51,543 bases of DNA from Plakobranchus ocellatus (GCA_019648995.1 BLXT01004129.1:387200-438742), one strand, 5' to 3'; shown: positions 11,501 through 22,132, numbered from the stretch's first letter. Numbers and translations are program-made. The notes: generated by a model from the sequence alone, not told the origin.

Positions 11501-14500
11501 GAACATCTCATTTTACAATTAAACTGCTTTGATTTCCTACATTTCATAAATGTACTTCTCTTGCATGAAAATAGTTATGAAAATAATTTATCTTTTTNNN
11601 NNNNNNNNNNNNNNNNTTTTTGTTAACAAATTTTTGTAACTACTTTACAATTTCAAATTCTACAATCACATAATGATTTGGTGGATAAAATGAAGGGCAA
11701 AATGAAATGCTTTTTAGGATGTCCTGCATGAAAACAAAATCAAGTTTGGAATAGGTTTGCAAATGATAAGTGTTATAGAAGGTTAGGAGAGCTAGCTGTA
11801 GTTTCCTTACCAAAGTAAACCAAGTTTTTATCTTTCATAATTTAATCTCGCAAAAATTCTATAGCAAGTCTTGCTTGTATGCGCCAACAGACACAGTATT
11901 CAAACAGCCTGAAGGAAGGGCCCCATCCTCTTCCTCAACTAAACTGGCCAAATATGATCTTGCTACACACACTGTGCGAGTTAAGAGAACTGGCACATTG
12001 GCAGAAGTGATGGCTTTATGGGACTTGCAAGGTTGGCTTGCCTTTGCATACTTTTATAATAATAATTATTGTTTTTTTTTTATATTATTCATTCTGTTTC
12101 TTTTATTACACTTTATCTGAAATGTATGAAGAATTTATCATGTTTTACTGTTTGTGACCACAAGCTTTATGAGCAATTCATAATAATTGCTTTTTTCTGA
12201 AAACTCATGCATCAAATAATGAAAGTTAGGATAATATTATTATTCTAGATATGACTTAACTTTTAAGATCATTTGAATGTTTTTTTGTTTTTTTTTTAAC
12301 AATTAAAGAGTGCAATCTCTGTTGATATCGAAAGATATCGAACATTGAGAGCCTTGCCAAAACTTCCTGACACAGTTGTTTGCCAAAACCTTCAGAATTA
12401 TCAGAACTGTGGGAAAAGATTTGAAAACATTTCCTTGCCTCAGAATGTCTTAATGGCTCATTGGTGGCACAAAGGTGCGTAATGATGTTAGACAAAGTTA
12501 TAGTCATTTGACCTCTACAAGTCTTGTAGTTATTTCCAAGCCTCCTGATAGAGGTAGAGGGTGGTAACAGTGTGCAACAAGCCTAGTTTGTGGTAATATT
12601 ACACTTTAGTGTTATTAAACTATAAAAATATGAATGAAATGTCCCTTTATTTTTTTCAACAGACTTTGTTTTTCTCTTTCATATCTGCAGGAACAGCTGC
12701 TGTGAGTGGCAGTGCTAATAATCACCTGGATGGTGATGTGTCCCGCTTTCAGAGACTGTCTTCCATTGATGCATTCAACCAGGTACATTCATCAGTTGTC
12801 ATTTTATTGAGTAAATTGTTGATTAACGCGGATCAAATCTAGTAATATCATCATCAGATGCCTTGCTTGTGGGCATGTTGCTTGTTGCCTCAAGTATTTG
12901 AATATTCTTATTATTCAAAATGCTCTTCCTTTGCCTTTCCTTTCATTTCCTCTCTTTGAAAATGGGTTTTTGTCACAGGGAAAAAAATCTTTTCTGTGCC
13001 TTTAGGTTTGATTAAAATTTTATGCTTTACTTACCCACACAAAATGGTAATTTGTTCCCACTGACTTAAAGAGAGAGGTAAAACAAAATTATGGAATACA
13101 GTTACAGATTTGAGGCAATTTTTTTTAATATAATAAAACAGTCAACCAATATTTATTTTTCCAAAGTCTCCAATTTGTTTGAATATTTTGCTTTATATTT
13201 GGGTGATGACCAACAAACACAAAGTCCAATTACAAGGAAATATTATAAAAATATGTCTTAAACAAATCAATACATCAATATTTCCTGAGTAAGTTGAATG
13301 TAATTTCTTTTTCGGTTAAAAAAGAAATCTCACACACACAACGTCAAACTACAAACATTGGTGTCTTCATGATGTTTTCATTATTTATTTTTTGTTTTTC
13401 TTTGAACTTATTACATTTAGCATCAAGATATTATTAGTTATGTCATTTTAGATATCATAATATCGGAGTTCTCTCTATTAAAACCCTAATATTAGGAGTT
13501 TCTTTTATTTATCTCTTTTGTTTTTTTCTTTCTTACTTGCTTTTCCAGATACACATAATAGGAATTTACCTATAATAGATATGACTTATGCATCAGGCTG
13601 GTTTTATAAAGTGATTCACTTTTGATGTTGATGCTCGCTTTGATACTGAAGAATACACAATGAAAAAAAAATGGCATAATTGATTCAGCAGCATTGAACA
13701 CTTCTTAAGATCTCACATTCAATGTTGAATTTGACTATTGAACTGAGAAACATAGCAAGTTTTAATGGGGCCCCATATCAAACAATATATTTTTGTGGGA
13801 CCAATGCAAACAGGTATACTATTAATCCCCTTGATATTCCTCTCTGTGTCTTAATCACTGTAAAAACTAACAAGCTCACTAGGCCAGTTGTAGGCTGTTC
13901 AACAAATGAAAAAAAAAAAACATGCGAACTTGTTCTAAGTATTCTCAGTAAACATTAAGTGGGTTGGATTTTGTAGGTGCAGCGAGACAAGGATAATGAT
14001 GGCAATAATGCAAAAGTGACATCCTATGTAAAACCAACATAATTTGAGGGGACCTCACTTCTTGTTTTGGTAACCAATGAATGTCATCCAATCATTATAT
14101 TTATTTCTCTCTCTCTCTGCTCTAGAGATCTCACCCAAACGAAATGTTAACTGGTCTGAGGTATTTTGAAAGAGCCACAAAGGCTGACAATTCTGGCACA
14201 GCTAAGGTTTGTATGAGCTTGTGGAACATGTGATTAAAGCATATGGGATATTCTTAACTTGATTTTTATCCCATCTTCACTCAAAAGTAAATATTCCTGT
14301 CATTTTCAGTCTTTATGGAGTAGAGCCCAATAAGTTTGTTTGACTCAGTTTCAAACTGAATGTCTGTGATCTTTGCATAATCCTCTATGCTAAGGCCTGA
14401 TCAGGGCAGGCGTGGTCAAAGAGAGGCTGATAGTGTCATATAATTTGTTATAATGTTTTTAGTTAGTTTGAAAAACTTATTAAGAAGAAGATACTCACTG

Positions 14501-17500
14501 AGTTTAGTTTTTTGTTTTTATTTATAGTCTATTCTGTACAATGACATCCATGTTGTTACCTTTTTTTGTCTGAAACTGTGATATTATGAGTAAAACGGTT
14601 TTCAAACTTTCTTTTATGTAAGGATGTTAAATGAAGATTAAAAAGTAGTGCTGTCTTTTAAAAAAAGCTTCATTGAGGAGGCATTGGAGACTGATCAAAA
14701 TGAGAAATGTTTTAGGAGGAATCAATGATATAAAGCTTGAAGGGTAAGAGAGAAGAATACAGTGATGGCAAAGTAGGAATGATTTTTTTGTTTTTGTTTT
14801 ATTATTATTGTTTAGTAAAGAATCTATTGTTAGTACTTTTATCTAGCATTTTATCAGCAGATTACGATGCACAAGAAAATATTTTGATGCTAATTGTAGA
14901 GTTATTGGCATAATGAGGATTACAGTGTTTACCACAGCACTGGCTTCTGAGATTTCAAGCATTTATCACAGATTTGCCATGTCTTTGCTCCTCGTTTCTT
15001 CCTTTCTCACTCTTATTTCCCTGTGGGCTAGGCAAAAGGAAGAGAGAGACATGTCAGAAATGATTAAAGGTGATGAAAGCATGATAGCATTAAATGAGCC
15101 GGAAAGGCTGACAGACACGATGGAGAATGCTGATTTCCTATGCCTAAGTTGGGGTGATGAAATACATATATTTTTTTTTCTTTTTCCCTCCATACAGCCA
15201 GCGTTTGATTGGGGCCAGGTAGACAGAAATGCCCTGGCCAAATGTTTGTTGACAGTGTGCAGGCAGGTGAAGGAGTGCCTCGCAAGTGAACCCAGACTGC
15301 TCAAACTGCGCTCGCCGTCATACATACTTGGTAGGTGTCACCATGGGTGGTTAAAAAAAAAAAAGTTGTATTTAGTAGACAGACAAAAACAGCATACATT
15401 TAAAATTTTTTTTTTCCATGGGTGGAATGAAAACTATTTTTTGTCTTCCATTACAAAGAGGCCAAAACCAGATGTTTGACGTCCTAAAACTCTAAATCCA
15501 TCAATTGTTCCTATACTCGGCCTCTTTTTTAATCTTTAACTCTGGTTACCATTTTCCTTTCCTAATTCAATTATATTTAAATATTAAGATCTAGACATGT
15601 TTATTTTTTTCCCTCCTTAACTTGTTGTTTGTTTATAGCACATGTATGTTGTAATCACTTTGCCTGTTTTTTGGTCCTGCAACTTTCTTTCTTTGACTTT
15701 TTGACTTCAAGGACGAATGGAGTCTTTTAAAAATGAAGAATAGTGGACAAGATGAAAACAAATGTATTTTTATAACTTGCAGGAGATATCCATGGCAATT
15801 ACTGTGATCTTGTGTCCTTTGAGAAGGCCCTTTGGAGGATGGGCACCCACCTGACGCCTGCTTCGTTCTTGTTTCTTGGCGATTACGTTGACAGGGGAGA
15901 CTATGGGGTTGAGGTATGTTACATTAGGGATGTCCAAAGGCATTTTATCTTGATTCTTTACACAAACTATCCATTTCCCCTGTTGATTGCGTAATGCTGC
16001 AGCTTTTGGACAATCGAATTTGGGTGAACATGTTTTTAAGTTAAGGCTTTCAAATTTCTCTTCAGAACTAAATGTTTTTTTACTGTACAAAGGTTCACAG
16101 CAAGCAATCACTCATTAACGTGTTAAAATATGTCAAATTGTAAATAGGTTGAAATGACAATGCTAAAAAATAATGCTAGATTAAAAGGGTGAATAAATTG
16201 AAGAAATGGGCTCTAACAAATAAGTTCTGATAGCAATCAGTCTTCCACTTGTTTTAGGCCTAAAGCATTTTATATTAAACTTTTTAGTTTATTTTTCTAC
16301 ATTTTCATAACCCCATCTTTTGATTAGATCTCAGTCAGTACATTAAGGTTGGGTTACAAGGATGCCCCAAATATTCGAAAGAAAAAAAAAATTATGTGCA
16401 TACAGGCTTATATGTAACATGTGTTGGAACAAAAGTATCCCCATGGTACATGATGTCAAATTAATTTAAATGAAAATTTTATGTTTCAAGTGTATTTTTA
16501 AAAAATCCAGTGTCTAGAATAACTTGCTCACCCCTCTTCACCTTACATACACACACACTTCCTGGCATGACTAAACTTAGAAAATTATTATTTAAGATGA
16601 AGAAATGCGTAACATTTTTTAATATATTTAACAGTTAAGCAGAACCTGTACCAAAATGCTTCATTGTGCCACTTCATTATTTTTATTGCTTTTTTTCCCC
16701 CTCTTCATCCCTAGGTGGTTTCATACTTATTTGCCCAGAAACTGCTAGCACCAAACAAGTTTTTCCTGCTTCGTGGCAACCATGAGCTGCGGAGTGTGCA
16801 AGAGATGTTTCATTTCAAATCGTAAGCTTTCTTTTGTGCTCCAGGGCATTAAATACAAGGATTGCCACATCATTATGTTTTTCAGAATACGTTTAATGCT
16901 TTGCTTATTCTAATGAAATAAGTGTTTGAACAGTTTTTAAACAGTTTCTTAACTTGTCATTGATGTATGTATTTGGTTGATAATTTAGTTGGAACTGCTT
17001 AATTCATGTTCTTGAGGGGTAAGCCTTTTTGGTTTGAGAAAACAATTGCAGGTGCTTGTGCAGTTGAGAGGCATTCTTGCTTGTGCAGTTGGGAAACATT
17101 CTTGCTTGTGCAATTGGGAAACATTCTTGCTTGTGCAGTTGGGAAACATTCTTGCTTGTGCAGTTGGGAAACATTCTTGCTTGTGCAGTTCGGAAACATT
17201 CTTGCTTGTGCAGTTGGGAAACATTCTTGCTTGTGACATTACATTGAACCAACAAAAAAGTGTGTGTTGATATAATTGTACATCTAAGAGGAGCTACCAT
17301 AAAGAACAAATGGACAGATAAAAGAAAAGGCTGAAATCATAAATTTTATACTACACTATAAGTTCATATTTTTATAAATGAAGCATGCACATGTTAATCT
17401 CTGAATAAAGATTTTGATCAAATATCTTGAAACTGAGCCAAATGAGTCAATAAGTTAAGTGACAAATTTTAAATGACTCTCAATATACTGTGAAGAAATT

Positions 17501-20500
17501 GGCTGTCATGAGTTAAGTCTAGATCTAGACTCGAACAGGTAATCTTTCAATCTAGTCTTATTTTATTGTAATGTTCAGCTAGGCCTATTTAGCTTTAAAA
17601 TGCTATTATTTCTAGCTTTGTTTATTTTTTTAGATCCAGAGTTTTCTAGAAGGTGCAAAGACATTTTTTACAGGAAGATGTCAGATCATAATTTAGGGAT
17701 CAAATAAGTTTCAGGTGCCACAAAAAAACTTCCTGTGATGTTAAATATTGGAAAAGAGATAGTTGAGAGTATTTGATTGGTCAATATTTTTAGCTCACTG
17801 TATTTACATAAGATGGTAGTTTCTAGTCTTTTCTGGCATGAGCTGTTTGTGTGGGAGGTGAATTCAGTTTTCGGCCAGACTCTAATCTGTTGAACAGGAC
17901 ACTAAGAGCTAATAAAGTATAAATGTAGGCTAATAGTTTTTTTTTCAAAACTATTATTTGTGACTTTTAACTCATCAAGACTGGTCATGAGACACATTAC
18001 TTGAAGCTGGAATAAATTTTGCAATACTTTTACGAAAATCTCTCCGACAATGTAATTCAAACTGATATGTTGTTGCAAATTCATTCATCGACTAATCCTC
18101 GTAATGGAACATTATGGCTTTTATACACTTAACTATTGTCACTATCACTATACCCTTATCTCATTTCTTGCATCACTGTTGTGCTAGTAGTATTTAACAA
18201 TTGGGATGCCTCATTGCGTTTTTCTTTCAGAGAGTGTCTGGAAAAGTTTGGTGACTCTGTGGGGATGCAAATCTGGGATGCAGTCAATGAGTGTTTTGAT
18301 GTGATGCCCATTGCTGCTACTGTTGATGAAAAGGTAAGATACTCTGTTAAGATCACCACCATCATCATAAAATAAAAAATTACAGCTTTCCAAACATCCC
18401 AATCTTTTGCAACTGTCTTTAAATCAGTCAAAAAAGTGTATGTATGTCAAGGCAGTTTTCAGTAACAGATGCTTGAAGTGAGTTTTTTCTTCAAACCATT
18501 GCATATAATTTATATTTGCATGAGCAGTAGAAGTGAGTTGGTTTTTTTTTAAACCGCTCCTGGCAATCTATGCATGAGCAGGTTTTAGAAACAAACAGTT
18601 GAAATGAGATATTTCTTTAAACTACTCCAAAACAATTTATGTATTATATATTCATAAGAAATTGTTCATTATATATATGCATTCTTTCACTCTGTCTGTC
18701 AGGTATTTTGTGTTCATGGTGGCATACCCAGCCCTGAGAATGAGTGTGGGAGTATTGAAGCCATTAACCAGATTCCCTCTCCGTTGTCAGACCCAGAAGT
18801 AGAGAGCCCTCTGGCATGGGAGCTGCTCTGGAGCGATCCTCTCAGGTGAGATTTATTTGACTGCTACAAACTTTCTTGGTTGAGGTTTGTTTGATTAAAT
18901 CAAGCTTTCTCAGATGAGATTTGTTTGATTGATATTGATACCAGCTTTTTCAGTTCTACACCTTTTTTTTTTTTTTAAACTAAAGCTGCATCTGTATCCT
19001 TGTACATGAGTGATTTGATTTTTGCTTTTAATTTATTGAGTTATTTAATTCATCTCAATAAAATTAGTAAGCTGATTGAAGACTCAACATTTTTAACAGT
19101 GTCACTCTATGTGATGGTATGATGCTTTAACATTTGTAGTCTGGACTAGATACATGGATTTGTTTTGCTCCCATAATCAGAGGAAGGGATGCAAAGGATC
19201 AATATTGTTTCATCCCCTGAATGAGGGACATGATCCCACTGTATATTTTCTTCAATTAGAATCTTTCACATTCAAGCTATTTTTAAGATAAGGAAGGGTA
19301 GGGGATAACAATTGTGCCATTGTCTTGTTTATCATCTTTTCTTGCCTATAAGCAGTAGATCTAGCAATATGACAGTTGATATGTTACAAAAATGCAGGGT
19401 TGCTTTTTTTTTTGTCTTCTTTTCCCTTGCCTTAAGCATCAGATCTAACAAGCTAGACAGCTTTGTTATAAAAATGCTGTTTTGTGTTTTGTCTATATTC
19501 TGTTTTTGTGTTGTCTTCCTTTGTCTGTCAATTGCATATCTGAAAAGCTAGATTATGTTATAAAAATGCTGTTTTGTGTTGTCTTCTTGTCCTGTCAGTA
19601 GCAGATTTAACAAGCTGGACAGTTGATATGTAATTAAAATGCTGTTTTTTGGCTTGTCTTCCCTTTTCTGTAAGCAGCAGATCTAACAAGCTGCACAGTT
19701 GATATGTTATAAAAATGCTTTACAGCAGATCAAACAAGCTTAACAGTTGATAAGCTATAAAAATACTGTTTTTTGTCATGTCTTTCCTTGCATGTAAGCA
19801 GCAGTTCTGACAATCTGACTGATCCTGTGATACAAGACCTGAAGGAGCATCATGGCTTTACTTTCAACACGAGGCGTGGCACGGCACATTTCTTCAGCTG
19901 TGAGGCCTTGTGTGCCTTTTTGGAGCGCAATGGTCTCTCTCATGTGATCAGAGCCCATGAGGTGCAGGAGGCAGGCTTTAAAGTGAGAGAAATGAATGTG
20001 TTATTATTGTTTGCGAATCACAGCCTACCATATGTGGGATTCTTCTTATAAAAATTCTTGAGAATCTACATGTTTAAAAGAACTCAAAATTTGTGTTATT
20101 TTGTTGTTGTTGTTTTGTTCTGGTTTCTAGCATCTAATTCAATTTTTTTTTTTCTGAAATGTTTTCTACATTTGTGAGGTAAGCAGAGCAAGAAAAGCAC
20201 AAGTCACTGTGGTTTACTTTGCAGTGTAGCCTTTTAATAATTTTTCAATGGCAGGTATATCAAATCTCTGAGGTACATTTTTATATGAATAAGGACTTCA
20301 TTGGTTTGATATGCTTGCCATCATTATATTGATTCAAAACACAATCATTTTTTTTTCCCTATGAAAGAGTAGATTGAAAGCTTATCCATTATGCACATAT
20401 CTACAGAGGTCCAAAATCTGACTGATTTGCTCTGATCACCTTACATTGTTTGGTATAGTGCAGAAGTTTGGGTGTTTTAGCAAAGCCTCTAAGCAAGCAA

Positions 20501-20680
20501 AAGCTTGAATGCCAGGTTTAATATGTGCTTTATTTTGTGGTTTTTTTATTTAAGGTGCAGCAGCAAGGCAAACTCCTCACTGTATTTTCATCCTCCCGTT
20601 ATTGCGGAGGTTCCAACGAAGCAGCTTGTGTGCTGGCAGACAATTACAAACTCCGGCTCATCCGAATAGATACAGCATAG
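2098..20680 (+). CDS. Nudix-like / EF-hand / PPP Ser/Thr phosphatase fusion (21 exons)
   Basis: Seen: exons 2098-2250, 3423-3542, 3782-3835, 5413-5539, 5995-6117, 6426-6552, 8375-8548, 8631-8714, 9727-9810, 10575-10703, 11241-11368, 11891-12031, 12691-12782, 14126-14206, 15198-15330, 15783-15913, 16715-16821, 18231-18333, 18703-18845, 19802-19982 and 20555-20680. All junctions are GT-AG and phases match, giving 2541 nt (846 residues plus stop). Layout: residues 1-151 Nudix-like; about 195-390 EF-hand module; about 391-540 linker; about 540-846 phosphatase. Start: ATG at 2098 has A at -3 and G at +4, and a stop lies in frame at 2074. Known: PPP enzymes dephosphorylate Ser/Thr with two metals. 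Inferred: a soluble Ca2+-responsive phosphatase. It is unlike PPEF/rdgC, where EF-hands follow the catalytic domain. Exon 8 may be alternative, and exon 20 has a tandem acceptor. Closest vertebrate gene not recognised. Confidence 0.92.
6196..6345. mobile_element. Short MITE copy in intron 5
   Basis: Left end TGTCTAAAACTAGTCC and right end ACTCATTAGGACTTGATTCC are imperfect inverted repeats of one another and match the ends of larger copies at 22133, 25353 and 37246. About 150 bp, so internally shortened. No coding sequence: a non-autonomous DNA element. Confidence 0.45.
6644..7325. mobile_element. piggyBac-like MITE with TTAA ends (intron 6)
   Basis: Left end TTAACTGATTCACTACCC and right end GGGTAGTGAAACAGTTAA are near-perfect inverted repeats bounded by TTAA, the target-site signature of piggyBac elements. 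The 682-bp interior is AT-rich and noncoding, with an inverted GAGCCGGTTTTACCGGC / GCCGGAAAAACCGGC pair near the right end that could form hairpins. No transposase, so it would be mobilised in trans if at all. Confidence 0.65.
8631..8714 (+). other. Exon 8, 84 nt, candidate alternative exon
   Basis: An open 84-nt segment flanked by an acceptor (CTACACAG) and a donor (GTGAGA), only 82 nt after exon 7. It encodes [20 protein letters not shown] and continues to EEAE. It has exactly the same length (28 codons) and the same phase at both ends as exon 9 (9727-9810), so a message can keep frame with both exons or with either one. Reading straight from exon 7 to exon 9 ([17 protein letters not shown]) gives the more natural EF helix, which suggests exon 8 is a cassette or a mutually exclusive partner. 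No transcript data are available. Confidence 0.6.
8720..8930 (+). repeat. Three diverged copies of an ~85-bp tandem repeat (intron 8)
   Basis: Units share AAGCATCCAGG, GATTCTGTGCCATACACAT and similar words, starting directly after the donor of exon 8. The copies are clearly diverged. Confidence 0.6.
11598..11616. other. Assembly gap (19 N) in intron 11
   Basis: A run of N between T-rich flanks. Its real length is unknown. Exon 11 joins exon 12 (from 11891) in frame without it, so no missing exon is required. Confidence 0.95.
13983..14027 (+). other. Candidate 45-nt cassette exon
   Basis: Between exons 13 and 14 there is an acceptor-like GTAGGTGCAG, then 15 open codons reading [15 protein letters not shown], then a donor GTAAAA. 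It is phase 0 on both sides, as is the surrounding junction, so it could be included without a frame change. The DKDNDG start resembles the first half of a Ca2+ loop, but no helices surround it. The donor is weak. Speculative without RNA evidence. Confidence 0.25.
17054..17236 (+). repeat. 25-bp minisatellite, 7 units (intron 17)
   Basis: Seven consecutive 25-bp units beginning GCTTGTGCAGTTGGGAAACA, nearly identical except the first, then a partial eighth. Because 25 is not a multiple of 3, every frame on both strands stays open, which produces overlapping spurious reading frames. Near identity suggests recent expansion or homogenisation and likely length polymorphism. Confidence 0.95.
17504..17930 (+). 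mobile_element. Old solo LTR-like fragment (intron 17)
   Basis: Shares a colinear series of words with the better copy at 31485-32083: a start near GTCTAGATCTAGA, then CTTTGTTT, TTTCTAGAA, GATTGG-CA-TATTTTTAGCT and an AATAAA near the end. No internal coding region is attached. Heavily diverged, so old. Family not resolved. Confidence 0.4.
18435..18655 (+). repeat. ~80-bp diverged tandem repeat (intron 18)
   Basis: About three weak copies with the shared order TTGAAGTGAG, TTTTCTTCAAACC, AATTTATG and GCATGAGCAG. No coding potential. Confidence 0.5.
18838..18955 (+). repeat. 34-40 bp tandem repeat spanning the exon 19 donor
   Basis: Units start at about 18838 (CTCTCAG/GTGAGATTTATTTGA), 18872 (TTCTTGGTTGAGGTTTGTTT) and 18906 (TTCTCAGATGAGATTTGTTT), with a partial fourth at 18946. 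The first unit contains the last exon 19 bases and its real 5' splice site; the later ones carry altered splice-site copies. Confidence 0.65.
19345..19830 (+). repeat. ~55-95 bp tandem repeat ending in the exon 20 acceptor
   Basis: About six diverged units with the order AAGCAGCAGATCTAACAAGCT, CAGTTGATATGTTATAAAAATGC, then a T-rich GTCTTCC stretch. The last unit supplies the true acceptor and the first exon 20 bases (AAGCAGCAGTTCTGACAATCT). Earlier units therefore carry decoy AG acceptors. Confidence 0.7.
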
Positions 20681-20790
20681 ATCTTGCTCTGAGGGCCCTG
20701 GCTCATCCACATAGATACAGCATAGATCTTGCTCTGAGGGCCCCAGCTCATCCGAATAGATACGGCATAGATCTTGCTATGAGGGCATAC
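20656..20790 (+). repeat. 45-bp triplication containing the stop codon
   Basis: Three exact-length 45-bp units (20656-20700, 20701-20745, 20746-20790), each starting GCTCATCC and containing ATAGATAC-GCATAG. The first unit encodes the last residues (LIRIDTA) and the TAG at 20678; units 2 and 3 lie in the 3' UTR. Units 1 and 2 differ at only a few positions. Confidence 0.95.
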
Positions 20791-21170
20791 TTTGGAATGC
20801 CTTGGATTGTTGTAAAAAAGTTTCTCTAGGGCACAGCAGAGCAGAATTCTTGAAGTGAATTCTGACAAGTGTGGCTTTAAAAAAAGGGTATCAACAGTTT
20901 GACATCATGGGTGCAGAACTAATACTGCAGTGGCTAGATGAAGTACAAAATCTGTCGCAGACTTGATGCTGCAGATACTGCAGTTCATGAGCTGCTGTGG
21001 TTAAGTGAAGGACAAAATCTATCAAAGACTTGGCATTAGATCGTAAATTTGTATTTTGTGTTTTTATATTTTACAGGTTTATGTACTTTTGTGCTTTTGT
21101 TGTAGCTTTTAATGCGTTTTGGAAAATAAAAAGCCTGTATCTCCAACATGGAATAAAATTTTCCAGAGTA
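20681..21170 (+). other. 3' UTR of the phosphatase gene
   Basis: Downstream of the TAG the sequence is noncoding. It contains the rest of a 45-bp triplication, a two-copy repeat of about 70 bp (around 20915-21035, sharing ACAAAATCT and AGACTTG) and two AATAAA signals at 21125-21130 and 21152-21157. The T-rich bias of the + strand persists beyond, and an isolated AATAAA occurs at about 29354, so a longer 3' end cannot be excluded. Confidence 0.6.
21125..21157 (+). terminator. Poly(A) signals for the phosphatase gene
   Basis: Two AATAAA hexamers, at 21125-21130 and 21152-21157, lie about 450 nt after the stop codon. They are the first close pair after the stop and make the likeliest cleavage region about 21.15-21.18 kb. 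Confidence 0.55.
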
Positions 21171-21179
21171 AAAATTTGA

Positions 21180-22130
21180 GTTTGTAGATGAGTAGAATTG
21201 ATAGTTGATATCTCTGCCAATAAAGTTATCTGTCAGCAGTGATGATGGTGTTTGTGTTGGACCAGAATTCTTTCAGAATTCATGTTTAAGTTTTATGCTA
21301 AAGACAAAAGCTGTTTAAATCTTTACAGTTTTTAGATTTAAAAAAGTAGTCAGCTGCAAAATTGTCTATAGAAACCTGAATCTTTGTGAGTATTGTGTTG
21401 ACGATAAAATGAGGGGGAAAAAACCTTAATGAGTTGTTAAATATTTTTTACATTTCTATCCTGTTTGTGACAATCATGCTGATGCATTAAAAGTTGTTTT
21501 ATCTAAAAAATTAACGAACAAAAAATTTTAGAATTTTGTGCGGCTGTGTATCATTATTTCAATATGAGATAGGTAGAATGTGGATATAGTGTGCTAGTGA
21601 AATAAAGAGGCAATAATAAAGCAAAGATGTCATTGTTCCAATTTCATCTGACCATATCATCTGTTTTTCTCTGTTGCTGGAAGAATTGAAATTCTTCCTT
21701 TGGCACTCACAATCTATTCATAATAATTTCCATCTTGTTTATACTTTGGTTTTATTCCATTCTTATCTTTATGTGGCTTTTCAAGAGGTCTTATTTTTGG
21801 AAGAAAAAAAAATACTGCCTTTTAACAATTACAGGCATTGACATAAATGTCAATGATGATTTAAGGCTTCTCTGTTCACTCTTGTGCAGAGGTGAAAAAT
21901 TGCTAATTTTTTTTATTATTATTAAGTTAAATAAAATATGTTCTCATTGAAATGTGCATGTAAAATAAATGAATAAATTTATTTATAAATAAGTAAATAA
22001 ATTAATACATACATATGTTTATATCTAAAAAAAATATCATGTTGATTGATTATATCAGTCTGGGAAAGGGGTGAAAATTTGATGCCTTCAAATCTCGAAT
22101 TAGTGCATTATTGTTTTAACAGGCAAGATA
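21180..22130. other. Intergenic, no gene recognised
   Basis: AT-rich sequence with an AAAT/TAAA simple repeat around 21960-22005. No exon with convincing splice sites or conserved peptide was seen. Confidence 0.6.
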
Positions 22131-22132
22131 TG

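Larger units (their letters stand above)
11241..14206 (+). other. Exons 11-14: low-complexity linker and pre-catalytic region
   Basis: Exon 11 encodes [20 protein letters not shown] followed by a basic stretch ([16 protein letters not shown]). The acidic Ser-Asp/Glu repeats look like casein kinase 2 type sites, and the KRSRAK stretch could be a nuclear localisation signal; both are inference. Exon 12 adds a folded-looking [20 protein letters not shown]. Exons 13-14 contain [12 protein letters not shown] and [21 protein letters not shown] recognise no named domain here. For exon 12, two acceptors lie 26 nt apart (exon starts 11865 or 11891); only 11891 joins exon 11 in frame. Confidence 0.7.
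15198..20680 (+). other. Exons 15-21: catalytic PPP phosphatase domain, all motifs intact
   Basis: Seen in order: GDIHG (exon 16, the Gly codon split by the intron), [16 protein letters not shown] (exon 17), [17 protein letters not shown] (exons 18-19), [19 protein letters not shown] (exon 20) and [11 protein letters not shown] (exon 21). These supply the usual PPP metal ligands (Asp and His of GDxHG, Asp of GDxxDRG, Asn of GNHE, His of HGG, His of RAHE), the catalytic His of GNHE and the phosphate-binding arginines. The [11 protein letters not shown] form differs from the FSAPNYCG of PP1/PP2A and resembles PPEF/PP5-like and protist PPPs (from memory). The chain stops soon after the fold ends, with LIRIDTA. 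Predicted catalytically active. Confidence 0.93.

Noticed and set aside
11865-11890. Apparent frame clash between exons 11 and 12, first suspected to be an exon lost in the assembly gap
   Set aside because: Using the acceptor before 11891 rather than 11865 joins the exons in frame with no missing exon.
14913-15479. 188-codon + strand frame
   Set aside because: Only 15198-15330 within it is exon; the rest is intron that happens to stay open, and the acceptor at 15197 and donor at 15331 define the exon.
17004-17309. Overlapping reading frames on both strands rich in Cys, His and Gln
   Set aside because: They are translations of the 25-bp minisatellite in different frames, inside a phosphatase intron.
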